Source: Cyclobacteriaceae bacterium
GTDB lineage: Bacteria; Bacteroidota; Bacteroidia; Cytophagales; Cyclobacteriaceae
Length of the DNA stretch: 64,000 nt
Direction: 5' to 3'
Assembly (NCBI GenBank): GCA_019638395.1
Contig: JAHBTX010000005.1
Coordinates: 1 to 64,000, forward strand
The notes below the pieces were generated by a model that worked only from the letters and a program-made list of their open reading frames with translations, was not told the DNA's origin and did no database searches. Positions within the stretch are counted from its first letter, which is position 1; the number at the start of each line of letters is the position of its first letter. Shown one piece after another: positions 1-8,490 of the stretch. Made by a program: the position numbers and the translations under genes.

Positions 1-39
1 GAGGTTGAATGTGTTTCTGCAATAGCTGAATCAAAGATT

Positions 40-70
40 TTTTATAAAAAATGGGCTTTTTTAAGCCTTT
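40..70 (-). terminator. Rho-independent terminator after the DUF2480 gene
   Basis: Read on the minus strand, a short GGCTT/AAGCC stem (63-67 with 54-58, four-base loop) is followed by CATTTTTT. It lies 30-60 bases past the stop of the DUF2480 gene and would end the rpmH-to-DUF2480 transcript. The stem is only five pairs, so efficiency is uncertain. Confidence 0.55.
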
Positions 71-100
71 AGAGCTAACTAATTGATAATCAGATTTTGA

Positions 101-613
101 TTAGGCAGTTTTTTTCTTAAAAACAGGCACCGTACTGCAAGGCTCGCCATACATGATGCTTTGAGCAACCGGACGAAGCCTATTTATTGCCAAAACATAG
201 GCTGATACCGGCACTGCCAGTTTACTACATCCTTTTACAACAACTTTGGCTTTTTCAAATTTTTGCCAATCGGTTTTATTTAGAACTTGTTCAAAAAGAT
301 GGGTTTCCAAATCCTGTAAAGAACCGAAAACAACAGCCTTAGCAAATGGTTGAAGTGATGATGCCAGAACCATATAAGCCCAGGTTGGAACAATGGCATC
401 GGCTGAACAGGTGATAGCTACCAGTTTGTTTTGATATTGAGACCAGTCATGGGCTTTGACAAAGTCTCGAAAATCTGCTTCACGCAAAATTAATTCCTGA
501 AAAAGTAGTGTTTTTACATCAAACAATACGCGCTCGCCAGGTGTATAAAACTCCTCCAGATCGAACGTTACGAGTTGACTGCTGTTTACTCTATTGATAA
601 TTTCCTTTTCCAT
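101..613 (-). CDS. DUF2480 family protein
   Basis: A soluble protein of about 170 residues recognised as DUF2480, a family found almost only in Bacteroidota and without known function. I place the start at the ATG whose complement is at 611-613 (MEKEIINRV); the longer reading adds only MCCAF. The protein has no signal peptide or membrane segment. It keeps the family features LVTFDLEEFYTPGERVLFD near the N-terminus and two similar CS/CAD-A-VP segments (around residues 70-75 and 130-137), which look like an internal duplication. It is the last gene of a minus-strand run after tsaB, with 15 bases between them. The family call is firm; no function should be inferred. Confidence 0.85.
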   Translation of the reverse strand: MEKEIINRVNSSQLVTFDLEEFYTPGERVLFDVKTLLFQELILREADFRDFVKAHDWSQYQNKLVAITCSADAIVPTWAYMVLASSLQPFAKAVVFGSLQDLETHLFEQVLNKTDWQKFEKAKVVVKGCSKLAVPVSAYVLAINRLRPVAQSIMYGEPCSTVPVFKKKTA

Positions 614-628
614 GAATGCACAACACAA

Positions 629-1312
629 TTATGACACGGTTGGTTTGCGAATGAGGAAATCTTTGAGGTAGTACGGTTCGAAGGTTGCTACATCCGCAAA
701 ATTTTGCTGCAGCCACTTCTGGTAACTCAACTCTCCTAGCAGCGTGGCATGCGGAACTACTTCGTCAAGAAATTTTGCATTTGGGTGTGTAAAGATTGTT
801 CGGCACTTGGTAGCACCCTCGCCAATGAAATACACTATATTATGTTCAAGGTAATCAGCAAAGCTATTTGAATCAACAATCTTCGCTTGTGTTGGCTCCA
901 CTTCGTTCAGGTTATAACCTACAACTTTACAATACACTTCCATTCTGCGTGCATCCAACATTGGGCAAAGCAAAGCATTTGCATCGGTGATTAACTCTTT
1001 TGCCTGCATGGCCAAAAGCATTAACGTGTTGATTGCTATGAGCGGAATATTTAAAGCAAAGCAGATTCCTTTTGCTGTTGCAACACCTATTCGCAAGCCG
1101 GTATAAGAGCCAGGACCAGCAGCCACTGCTATTGCCTGGAGCATGTGTGGCTGAGTTGCGGATTCTTTCATGACACTATCAATCATAACAGCCAATTGTG
1201 ATGCTGCCGAACGTGGCTCGCGTATTTCGCGCCAGGCTAATAGTTTACCATTGTGATGAATGGCTGCTGAACAAATGTGCGTGGATGTTTCCAGGCTCAG
1301 TAGGCGTGCCAT
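629..1312 (-). CDS. tsaB: tRNA threonylcarbamoyladenosine biosynthesis protein TsaB
   Basis: TsaB is the ASKHA-fold partner of TsaD. With TsaE it forms the complex that transfers threonylcarbamoyl from threonylcarbamoyl-AMP to A37 of ANN-decoding tRNAs in the cytoplasm. The 227-residue length is normal. Visible signatures are the N-terminal LSLETS strand and AAGPGSYTGLRIGVATAKG (about 64-82), the conserved GPGSFTGLR-type motif of the family. Its ATG overlaps the TAA of the upstream S41 protease by one base (TAATG at 1312), so the two are probably translationally coupled. TsaD itself is not in this window. Confidence 0.93.
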   Translation of the reverse strand: MARLLSLETSTHICSAAIHHNGKLLAWREIREPRSAASQLAVMIDSVMKESATQPHMLQAIAVAAGPGSYTGLRIGVATAKGICFALNIPLIAINTLMLLAMQAKELITDANALLCPMLDARRMEVYCKVVGYNLNEVEPTQAKIVDSNSFADYLEHNIVYFIGEGATKCRTIFTHPNAKFLDEVVPHATLLGELSYQKWLQQNFADVATFEPYYLKDFLIRKPTVS

Positions 1313-2958
1313 TAGTTTGCTGAAAGAATTTTATGATAACCCGTAGTACTATTTAATACCTGCGTTGCCCGGATAAGTTCCGGATCGCGATCGAGCATAA
1401 CCTCAACCTGGCCTTTTGTTAACTGAAAGTGAAATGCGATTTCCTGTTCGAGAATGCGTGTGAGCTCCGATTTATTTCTGCTTAATACTGAATTTTTGTT
1501 TTGTTCGATACGCGCTTTTAATTCGGTGAATTGCGTTTGAAGTTCATCGTAGTATTTTTCGCGCTTAGCGGATGCTATCAGTTCATCTGCTTTTTGATTT
1601 AATTCAGTAACATAAGTGAATTTTTGTTCGGAAACCCAAGCAACAAATTTTTGATATTCCTGATCTGTTAGCCTGAAGGTTTTCACGGATGCAGGATTGG
1701 CATGCTCGCTGCAATATTTGGTAGCATATTCAAAAACAAGACCGGAATTTACCAATTCAATAACTGCTGAGCTGAACGTTGCTGCTTCAACTGCAACATC
1801 AGGATCGAGTCCGGCACCATCATAAACTTTGCGGCCACCTTTGGTTTTAAACTCCCGCTTAAGCGAATCTGGAAATTTTGAAACGGAACCATCACTTTTA
1901 CGATGTTCATAGTCAATTGCCTGTATGCACCGACCACTTGGAATATAATACTTGGCAGTAGTTACTTTGAGTTGAGCATTGTAGGCAAGTTGTCGCGTTG
2001 TTTGTACCAGCCCTTTACCGAATGTTTTTTGACCAACCAGTACGGCCCTATCATAATCCTGTAAAGAACCTGCTACAATTTCGCTTGCTGATGCACTGCT
2101 GCCACTGGTAAGTACCACCAAAGGCATTTCGGTATCAATTGGGTTGTTGAGTGTGTTGTAGGTTTTATTCCATTCCTCCACTTTGCCTTTTGTGGATACT
2201 ACTTCTTTGCCTTTTGGAATGAACAGGTTAACGATATTCACAGCTTCGTACAAAGACCCGCCCAGATTATCGCGCAAATCAAGAATTAATTTTTTAGCGC
2301 CACGTTTTTTTATGTCAACAACTGCAGCTTCTACTTCTTTAGCTGCACCTGGTGTAAATTCATCTAACTTGATGTAACCAGTTTCAGGGTCAATTAAATC
2401 GAAGTAGGTAATGTTGGAGATTTTTATCTTTTCCCGCTTAAGCTTAAACTTAACCGGATCGTTTTCTCCAACCCGGTTTATTTCCATTATTACTTCTGTA
2501 TTCGGTTTACCTTTTAACAGCGCGCTTACTTCGCTTGTTGGTTTACCCTGTACATTCTGTCCATTAACTGAAATAATCTCATCGCCTACACGCAAGCCGG
2601 CACGCTGCGCAGGAAAACCCACATACGGATTGGTGATTACTGTTTTCTTATTAACAATACCAATTAACGCGCCCACACCGGCATATTGACCGGTAGTTTG
2701 AATACTGAATGTTTCGAGGTCTTCTTCCGGAATATAATCCGTATATGGATCTAACTGACTGAGCATTCCATTTATGCCGGTTTCAATCAGTTTCTTTGGA
2801 TTGATCTCATCAACATAGTAGGCATTTACCTCTTTAAAAAGGGTTGAAAAAATATCGAGGCTTCTTGCAATGTCAAAGTATTTTTCGGACGGAACAGTAA
2901 AGGCCCCAATCAGAGTTGCTGTTATGATACAGATACTTATTACTTTCAATCGCTTCAT
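1312..2958 (-). CDS. S41 family C-terminal processing peptidase
   Basis: A carboxy-terminal processing serine protease (CtpA/Prc class) that clips C-terminal tails of periplasmic or envelope proteins. It has an N-terminal membrane segment or signal (about 5-22), a helical prodomain, a PDZ domain (about 95-165, with VGDEIISVNG) and the S41 catalytic domain (about 190-350). The Ser/Lys dyad is visible: SASASE around 288-293 and Lys315 in TFGKGLVQT. The C-terminal 170 residues are charged and helical and probably cap the fold. It is the third gene in the rpmH-rnpA-protease-tsaB-DUF2480 run and is coupled to tsaB by a one-base overlap. Confidence 0.92.
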   Translation of the reverse strand: MKRLKVISICIITATLIGAFTVPSEKYFDIARSLDIFSTLFKEVNAYYVDEINPKKLIETGINGMLSQLDPYTDYIPEEDLETFSIQTTGQYAGVGALIGIVNKKTVITNPYVGFPAQRAGLRVGDEIISVNGQNVQGKPTSEVSALLKGKPNTEVIMEINRVGENDPVKFKLKREKIKISNITYFDLIDPETGYIKLDEFTPGAAKEVEAAVVDIKKRGAKKLILDLRDNLGGSLYEAVNIVNLFIPKGKEVVSTKGKVEEWNKTYNTLNNPIDTEMPLVVLTSGSSASASEIVAGSLQDYDRAVLVGQKTFGKGLVQTTRQLAYNAQLKVTTAKYYIPSGRCIQAIDYEHRKSDGSVSKFPDSLKREFKTKGGRKVYDGAGLDPDVAVEAATFSSAVIELVNSGLVFEYATKYCSEHANPASVKTFRLTDQEYQKFVAWVSEQKFTYVTELNQKADELIASAKREKYYDELQTQFTELKARIEQNKNSVLSRNKSELTRILEQEIAFHFQLTKGQVEVMLDRDPELIRATQVLNSTTGYHKILSAN

Positions 2959-3052
2959 ATCAGTCAGTAATTATTTCAAGCAAAGGCTAACAGTGTGCTA
3001 AAACTTACGTGGAAAATAAAGATTCTAAGTTCTTAATTTTTTTGATAAAAGT

Positions 3053-3088
3053 ACTTCACCCCCGGCCCCTCTCTACGGGAGAGGGGGC
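3053..3088. repeat. palindromic repeat copy 1 (3' end of rnpA)
   Basis: The plus strand has ACTTCACCCCC, then GGCCCCTCTC, a short loop and GAGAGGGGG, giving a CCCTCTC/GAGAGGG hairpin. The element begins outside rnpA and runs into it, so it supplies the rnpA stop codon (3073-3075) and the last few codons (Pro-Pro-Leu-Pro). The same element occurs at 3438-3475. Confidence 0.8.
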
Positions 3089-3495
3089 ATAGTGGAGAAT
3101 GTATTAAGTTTGGTTAATGCCATTAACGTTTTAGTATTTATATCGCTAAAAGGCAGAATTTCTTTTGCTGTATAAATGAAGGCAAAAATTAGGGATGACT
3201 TTTTTACTATAGCCTTCTGGTTTCGGTAGGCTTCGCGAATTCTGCGCTTGATCAAATTCCGATCAACAGCTCTTTTAAATTGGCGGCTTGATACAGTAAT
3301 CAGCACCTGATTCGGCAATGCTGAATCGGGATGGGGCAGATACATAATCTTAAACGGATATAAATAAAAAGAGGAACCCTTATCGAAGAGTTCCTGAATC
3401 CATTTTTCTTTTGATAGACGTTCTGATTTTTTGAATGACTTCACCCCCAACCCCTCTCCGGAGGAGAGGGGTGACTCTCGCTCGGATTTTTTCAT
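3073..3495 (-). CDS. rnpA: ribonuclease P protein component
   Basis: RnpA is the protein subunit of RNase P, which with the RNA subunit removes 5' leaders from pre-tRNAs. The RNR signature is present (KRAVDRNLIKRRIREAYR, about 73-90), as is the family start FKKSERLSKEKWIQELF. The canonical N-terminus begins only at about residue 21. The first 20 residues (MKKSER plus a Pro/Gly-rich peptide) come from an inserted palindromic repeat, and the last residues (PPLP) come from a second copy, so repeats frame the gene at both ends. It lies 63 bases after rpmH, the normal order. An internal start near residue 20 is not obvious, since no ATG follows the insert. Confidence 0.92.
   Translation of the reverse strand: MKKSERESPLSSGEGLGVKSFKKSERLSKEKWIQELFDKGSSFYLYPFKIMYLPHPDSALPNQVLITVSSRQFKRAVDRNLIKRRIREAYRNQKAIVKKSSLIFAFIYTAKEILPFSDINTKTLMALTKLNTFSTMPPLP
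3438..3475. repeat. palindromic repeat copy 2 (5' end of rnpA)
   Basis: The same element as at 3053-3088, in the same orientation: ACTTCACCCCCAACCCCTCTCC followed by GGAGAGGGGTGA. It is inserted in frame at the start of rnpA and encodes a Ser-Pro-Leu-Ser-Ser-Gly-Glu-Gly-Leu-Gly-Val peptide. Near-identical 14-base sequences encoding KKSER lie on both sides of the insert. Confidence 0.8.
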
Positions 3496-3558
3496 TTCAT
3501 TAAAGGTTTAACGCTTCTCCGATCCAAAATGCTTTTGGTTGAAGAAACAGAAGTACAA

Positions 3559-3720
3559 TTAGCGGGTCTTAGGCGTACCTTCGTCAGATACTGTAAGCTT
3601 CTTGCGGCCTTTTGCCCTGCGGGAAGCCAATACTCTGCGGCCGTTAGCAGTAGCCATGCGCTCGCGGAAACCGTGCTTATTCTTTCTTTTCTTGCGCGAA
3701 GGTTGAAATGTGCGTTTCAT
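3559..3720 (-). CDS. rpmH: 50S ribosomal protein L34
   Basis: A 53-residue basic protein that begins [20 protein letters not shown] and continues with [20 protein letters not shown], the highly conserved L34 sequence. The C-terminal extension [12 protein letters not shown] is typical of Bacteroidota L34. L34 is a late-assembling protein of the large ribosomal subunit near the exit tunnel. It heads the minus-strand run that continues with rnpA. The open reading frame on the opposite strand here is only its shadow. Confidence 0.97.
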   Translation of the reverse strand: MKRTFQPSRKKRKNKHGFRERMATANGRRVLASRRAKGRKKLTVSDEGTPKTR

Positions 3721-3752
3721 ATCTTTTTAATTCTAAATTTCTTAAAGGGCTG

Positions 3753-3783
3753 CAAAAATGCTTAGGATAATCGGATTTTACAA
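3753..3783 (-). promoter_or_regulatory. predicted promoter of rpmH-rnpA operon
   Basis: On the minus strand TTG (3783-3781) is followed after exactly 20 bases by CATTTTTG (3760-3753). This matches the Bacteroidota pattern TTG-N19/21-TAnnTTTG with one mismatch in the -7 box. Transcription would start near 3746, leaving a 5' leader of about 25 bases before rpmH. Confidence 0.5.
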
Positions 3784-3804
3784 GGCATCCCGCCAAGCAT
3801 TTTT

Positions 3805-3856
3805 ATAAAAAGCCGGTTTTCAAAATAAAAAAGCCGGCTTTTTCAACCGGCTTTCT
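3805..3856 (-). terminator. hairpin terminator downstream of the M16 peptidase pair
   Basis: A ten-base inverted repeat (AAAGCCGGTT at 3809-3818 with AACCGGCTTT at 3845-3854) encloses a second palindrome AAAAAGCCGGCTTTTT (3828-3843). It starts 20 bases past the M16 stop codon, and on the minus strand it ends in A/T-rich sequence. The nested arrangement allows two alternative hairpins. Confidence 0.7.
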
Positions 3857-3874
3857 CTAATTACGAGGGCTAAT

Positions 3875-5944
3875 CTACTGCACTTTAAACAGCGTATCGT
3901 CTAAGTTTACATTTGCTTCCGCTGAAGAAGTTTCAAATTTCAGCTTCATCGGACCCATTGACTGCAAAAGCGTATGCGGAATCTTCACTCCGCTCACCTC
4001 CTTATAATCCTGAAACTGGATAGGAACAGCTACCTCACCTTGTGGGGTTTTTACATACGTTACTGTCTGAATTTTTAACCCCGAATTTTTATCAAAGTAG
4101 GTTGAGATTTTTCCTCCTGCCGGAAATACGTAGTCAAGCACAAACGCCTCGACACCCTCTACATTTTCTATGCCTTTGAGTGTGAGTTTAACCTTCATAG
4201 CCGCTAGTGCAATTTCAGGAACAATATGTGTTTCAAATAAACTAAGTTCTTTCAAGCCTGCATCCAATGGAATTTTCTGTCCACGCATTTCTTGTGAAAT
4301 CTCTTTGCCATCGCTCACGATTTTTTGCATCGTACCCATACCGGCAACCGATAACTCCATTAAATATTTACCACCTGCTTTTTTTGAACTGAGCATTGTT
4401 ACTTCCATTCCCTGAATGGTACCTTTTGCAGTTGTCTTCAAGCTCTTCAATTCTTGTAGTTTCTTCTCGCCACCAATTGCCTCAATATATTTCGCAATAA
4501 CTTTATCGGCTGTTAAATCGGCTGGTAATGCTGAAGCTTTGGTTGGCACATAGCTTTCGCCATAAATATCGAAGTACTTTACTTCACCAAATTTTTTCAG
4601 CTTATCGGCTACATCGGCACCTTTACCAACCACAACAATGTGTGCATTCTCGGGGCGAATGTATTTTTTTGCGGTGGCTTGCACATCGGCCAACGTTACA
4701 GCATCAATGGCCTTTACATAATTGTTATAATAGTCTTTAGGAAGATTGTAGCGGGCGGTGTTAAGTGCAAAACTGGCAATGGTGGATGGATTTTCCAGCG
4801 ATCGACCAAATGCTCCGGATATTTCGGCTTTGGCAGCAATTAGCTCCTCCTCGGTTACAGGCTCGTTTACAATGCGTTTTAATTCCGACATGAATTCGAA
4901 CACGGCACTATCTGTTACTTCGTTGCGCACACTGGCCGAAGCATTAAAATTGCCAATCAGGTTATCGGAATTAAGTGCAGAAGTAGCACCGTAGGTATAA
5001 CCATGTTTTTCGCGCAGGTTTTGATTTAATCGTGCTGAAAAACCACCACCCAAAATCTGGTTGGTAACGCGGGCTTTAATTACATCGGGGGTTCCCGGCT
5101 TCAACTCAACCGGGTAGGCAATGTTAACTACTGATTGCACTGACGCGGAGCGATCAACCAAAGCCACATAGGTTTTGGCCGGTTCTTTTGGCAACGCATA
5201 GGTTGGATTTTTTACTTCGCCTGGTGTCCATTTCGAAAAATATTTCTCTACCAGCGACTTCGCAGTTTTAAAATCTATATCGCCCACAATGGCGAGGTAC
5301 GCATTGTTCGGTTTGAAGTAGGTGTTATAATAATTCTTGCAATCATCTAATGTAATAGAGCTTACCGACTTTTCTGAAGTTGATAAGCCGTAAGGATGTT
5401 GCTTTCCATACACCAATGCCCTGCGCACGGTACTGGCAATGCTGCCGGGATTATCTTTACTGGCGGCCAATCCCGATAAGGTTTGTGTTTTCAGTTTCTC
5501 CATTTCCTCAGGCGAAAAGGCCGGATTGTATAATACATCGGTCATTAGCTCCAGCAATTTGGTTGAGTGCTTACTTAAGCTTGAAGCAAAAATTCCATCG
5601 GAGCTCGTGCTGAGGTTTGCACCTATAAAGTCAACTTCTTCGTCTAACTGTGCTTTGGTTCTGGTTTTAGTACCCGTTCCCATTAACGTTCCGGCCATTT
5701 CAACGTACCCTTCTTTGTCGCCTTCAAAAATCGGATTGTTTTTTAACTGCAACGAAAACTGAATACGGGGTAGTTTGCGGTTTTCAACCACAAAAACCTG
5801 CAAGCCATTTTTAAGGGTGAAGGTTTGGTAAGCTCCGATTTTAATTTCGCGTGCCGGTGCCGGCTTGGGTGCCTTTGTTCTATCTACCTGCGCTGTTGCT
5901 GCAACTGTTGCCAACAAGCAAATGAATAGTATATACTTCTTCAT
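3875..5944 (-). CDS. M16 peptidase family protein, non-catalytic subunit with LolA-like tail
   Basis: A secreted protein (signal peptide about 1-19, ending TAQ) with two M16 domains (about 35-235 and 245-465). The zinc motif HxxEH is absent: the equivalent stretch near 80-90 reads VEMAGTLMGTGT. The substrate-binding Arg/Tyr pair is kept (R311, Y316 in REKHGYTYGAT). This is the pattern of the inactive partner in heterodimeric M16 peptidases. Residues about 475-689 form an extra beta-rich region resembling the outer-membrane lipoprotein-sorting (LolA/LolB-like) fold, starting near ADKVIAKYIEAIGG. The catalytic partner lies two bases upstream, so the two are co-translated. The periplasmic or surface substrate is unknown. 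Confidence 0.9.
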   Translation of the reverse strand: MKKYILFICLLATVAATAQVDRTKAPKPAPAREIKIGAYQTFTLKNGLQVFVVENRKLPRIQFSLQLKNNPIFEGDKEGYVEMAGTLMGTGTKTRTKAQLDEEVDFIGANLSTSSDGIFASSLSKHSTKLLELMTDVLYNPAFSPEEMEKLKTQTLSGLAASKDNPGSIASTVRRALVYGKQHPYGLSTSEKSVSSITLDDCKNYYNTYFKPNNAYLAIVGDIDFKTAKSLVEKYFSKWTPGEVKNPTYALPKEPAKTYVALVDRSASVQSVVNIAYPVELKPGTPDVIKARVTNQILGGGFSARLNQNLREKHGYTYGATSALNSDNLIGNFNASASVRNEVTDSAVFEFMSELKRIVNEPVTEEELIAAKAEISGAFGRSLENPSTIASFALNTARYNLPKDYYNNYVKAIDAVTLADVQATAKKYIRPENAHIVVVGKGADVADKLKKFGEVKYFDIYGESYVPTKASALPADLTADKVIAKYIEAIGGEKKLQELKSLKTTAKGTIQGMEVTMLSSKKAGGKYLMELSVAGMGTMQKIVSDGKEISQEMRGQKIPLDAGLKELSLFETHIVPEIALAAMKVKLTLKGIENVEGVEAFVLDYVFPAGGKISTYFDKNSGLKIQTVTYVKTPQGEVAVPIQFQDYKEVSGVKIPHTLLQSMGPMKLKFETSSAEANVNLDDTLFKVQ

Positions 5945-5946
5945 AA

Positions 5947-7308
5947 TCAGTTTCCTTTTTTAATTTCGGTGTTATCGGGTTTGCTTTGCGCAGATTTAGG
6001 TAAGTATTGCAGTACCACCCGATTTTCTTTCACCAGATATTTTTTTGCGACACGTTGTAAATCTTCGCGCGTAACTTTCATATAACGCTCCAGTTCGGTG
6101 TTAATCAGGTTGGCATCTTTATAATAAACATGGTAGTTAGCCAACTGTTCGGCAATGCCTACTGCCGATGAGTTTTGTTGCACAAAATTACTTTCTACCT
6201 GGTTTCGGATTTTCTGAAACTCTTTTTCGGAGATTAATTCCTTCTGAACTTTTTCAATCTCCGCATCCATTGCTTGCTCCAGGTCTTCGGGAGTAACACC
6301 CATGTTTACCAAACCAAACGTGAGGTACAAACCCGGATCTTCGAGCGAGAAGGGAAATGCCTGAACTGTGTAGGCTTTCTTTTGCTCGTCCACCAACGCC
6401 TTGTACATGCGCGAACTCTGGCCGCCACTCAACAAGGTGCTGAGCATATCCAACGCATACGAATCGGGTGTGCCTTGCGCTGGAATGTGGTATGCCTGAA
6501 TAACAGCCGGCAATTGTATGTTATCAAAAACCACATCGCGGATCTCGGCTGTTTGCGGGGGTTCTACTACTGTTGGTCTAGGAATTTTTTTTCCACCTTT
6601 TGGGATGTCTTGAAAATACTTTGCCACCATTGCTTTGGTTTGTGCAAGGTCGATATCGCCTGCAATTGATAGCGTTGCATTTTCAGGCACATAAAACGTT
6701 TTGTAAAAAGCGATGAACTCTTCCAGCGATGCGGCATTCAAATGATCTAACGAACCAATGGGAGCCCATTGATACGGATGAACTTTATAAGCTCGTTTTA
6801 GTACTTCTGTAAGTATTGATCCGTACGGTTGATTATCGATACGCTGGCGCTTCTCTTCTTTCACTACTTCGCGTTGTGTTTCCACACCAATGGTTTCAAT
6901 CTTGGCATGCAGCATGCGTTCCGATTCCATCCAAAGGCCAAGTTCTAATTGATTAGAGGGCAATACTTCATAGTAAAAGGTTCTGTCGTTTGAGGTATTG
7001 GCATTGTTGGTGGCACCGGCATTCTGCAAGTACTTATCAAACTCACCCCGCTTTATGTTTTCAGAACCTTCAAACAATAAGTGTTCAAAGAAATGTGCAA
7101 ACCCGGTACGGTTGGGGTCTTCATTTTTAGAACCTACATGGTACAATACCGATACCGCTACAATGGGTGTGGTGTTATCCTGATGCAGAATAACGTGCAG
7201 CCCATTGGGCAAATCGTATTCGGTAAACTCAATTTTTCGGGTCTGGCTGAAACTGGTTGTAACGGCAACCAATAGAAGCCAGAGGGTTAAAGTTTGTTTT
7301 TTGGGCAT
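5947..7308 (-). CDS. M16 family zinc peptidase, catalytic subunit
   Basis: A secreted insulinase-family metallopeptidase (signal peptide about 1-21). The inverted zinc motif HFFEH is at 72-76, and the downstream glutamate lies within TQREVVKEEKR (about 142-152). The second M16 domain follows from about 200. At 453 residues it is the usual length of a one-chain bacterial M16 subunit. It is the first gene of a two-gene unit with the HxxEH-lacking partner, which suggests a clam-shell heterodimer in the periplasm. Bacterial pairs of this kind degrade oligopeptides; the actual substrate cannot be read from sequence. Confidence 0.92.
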   Translation of the reverse strand: MPKKQTLTLWLLLVAVTTSFSQTRKIEFTEYDLPNGLHVILHQDNTTPIVAVSVLYHVGSKNEDPNRTGFAHFFEHLLFEGSENIKRGEFDKYLQNAGATNNANTSNDRTFYYEVLPSNQLELGLWMESERMLHAKIETIGVETQREVVKEEKRQRIDNQPYGSILTEVLKRAYKVHPYQWAPIGSLDHLNAASLEEFIAFYKTFYVPENATLSIAGDIDLAQTKAMVAKYFQDIPKGGKKIPRPTVVEPPQTAEIRDVVFDNIQLPAVIQAYHIPAQGTPDSYALDMLSTLLSGGQSSRMYKALVDEQKKAYTVQAFPFSLEDPGLYLTFGLVNMGVTPEDLEQAMDAEIEKVQKELISEKEFQKIRNQVESNFVQQNSSAVGIAEQLANYHVYYKDANLINTELERYMKVTREDLQRVAKKYLVKENRVVLQYLPKSAQSKPDNTEIKKGN

Positions 7309-7392
7309 GGAATGAATTTTATAGAAACAATAATATGAAACAACGGATTAAGATACCATCAGGTTAACAATAGAAATTGATGATGGTTTAGG

Positions 7393-8412
7393 TTAGTTAA
7401 CCAATTCTCCTAAAATCTTTTGCATCTGATCAGGTTGCAGGCGTGGGCCCCACTGTGCAACAACTTTAGATGATGCTAATGAAGCTAATTTTCCCGCTTC
7501 AGCAAAACTATGGCCGTGGGTAATGCCATAGAGAAACGCTCCGGAAAACATGTCGCCTGCACCGTTGGTATCAATTGCGCGAACTTTATAGGGTTCTATT
7601 TGGATAAACGTATCACCATCGTAAATCAACGCACCATTCGCGCCCAGCGTAATGGTAAATCGTTTGGCTACTTGTTTTAGTTTTTCGCGGGCTTCTTTTA
7701 CGGAGTTGGTACCGGTAAAAATCATGGCTTCTTCTTCATTGCAAAAAAGTAAATCCACACTGGCTCCTACAATCTCTTCCATCTGAGATGAAAAATATTT
7801 TACCATGCTGGGATCGGAAAATGTTAATGCCGTGCTCACCTTGTTCTTCTCAGCAATCTTCTTGGCTTCTTTCATGGCCTCTAATCCTTTTGGGCTTGCC
7901 ACTAAATAGCCTTCCAAATATACATAAGTAGAGTTCTTGATTGCTGATTCATCCAAATGTTCGGGTGATAGAAAAGAACTTACGCCCAAAAAGGTATTCA
8001 TGGTGCGTTCGGCATCGGGGCTGGTCATTACCAAACATCGGCCGGTATGCCCTTCCGGACACGTTTCGTGTACCATGTTGGTGGCAACACCGTTTCTTTT
8101 CAAATCATCCAAAAAGAATTTACCCAGTTCATCTTTCGCCACTAAGCAGGAGTAAAAACTTTTGCCGCCAAACTGATTTAATGCGACCATACTATTTGCA
8201 GCCGAACCACCACCAGACATTTTGCTGCGCTTCATATCAATGGCTTTCATTAACTGCAATTGGCGCTTTTCATCCACCAAGGTCATCAAGCCTTTTTCAA
8301 CTTCGTTCTTTGTAAAAAAATCGAGATCTACTTCGGTAACAATATCTACTAAGGCATTTCCTACTCCGTACACATCGTACTGGGTTGCTGGTTGGTGGTT
8401 ATTTGTAGTCAT
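7393..8412 (-). CDS. PfkB family kinase, adenosine kinase-like
   Basis: A ribokinase-superfamily sugar/nucleoside kinase of 339 residues. The start is placed at MTTNNHQPATQYD (complement of 8410-8412); the 36 residues upstream in the open frame are not kinase-like. It has the N-terminal GVGNALVDI strand, the GGSAANSM glycine pair, and the C-terminal PfkB signature DTNGAGDMFSGAFLYG with its catalytic Asp. The GNALVDI and GGSAAN motifs are typical of the adenosine kinase branch, which phosphorylates adenosine to AMP, but a carbohydrate substrate is not excluded. It is divergent from the HEPN-MNT pair. Confidence 0.85.
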   Translation of the reverse strand: MTTNNHQPATQYDVYGVGNALVDIVTEVDLDFFTKNEVEKGLMTLVDEKRQLQLMKAIDMKRSKMSGGGSAANSMVALNQFGGKSFYSCLVAKDELGKFFLDDLKRNGVATNMVHETCPEGHTGRCLVMTSPDAERTMNTFLGVSSFLSPEHLDESAIKNSTYVYLEGYLVASPKGLEAMKEAKKIAEKNKVSTALTFSDPSMVKYFSSQMEEIVGASVDLLFCNEEEAMIFTGTNSVKEAREKLKQVAKRFTITLGANGALIYDGDTFIQIEPYKVRAIDTNGAGDMFSGAFLYGITHGHSFAEAGKLASLASSKVVAQWGPRLQPDQMQKILGELVN

Positions 8413-8490
8413 TTTTGTTCTTTTAAAATACAAGGATAAGCAAAGTTCAAATTGTGATAAAATGAATTGATATTTATAAATTGCCTTTAA

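Noticed and set aside
1-72. A plus-strand frame ending at 70-72 that could be the C-terminus of an upstream gene
   Set aside because: Only 23 codons are visible with no recognised sequence, and the same bases form the terminator of the minus-strand operon.
3529-3765. A 78-codon plus-strand frame
   Set aside because: It is the antisense shadow of rpmH, whose L34 protein is unmistakable on the minus strand.
7355-7387. A seven-base ACCATCA/TGATGGT stem after the PfkB-type kinase as a terminator
   Set aside because: The loop is long and no T-run follows on the minus strand.
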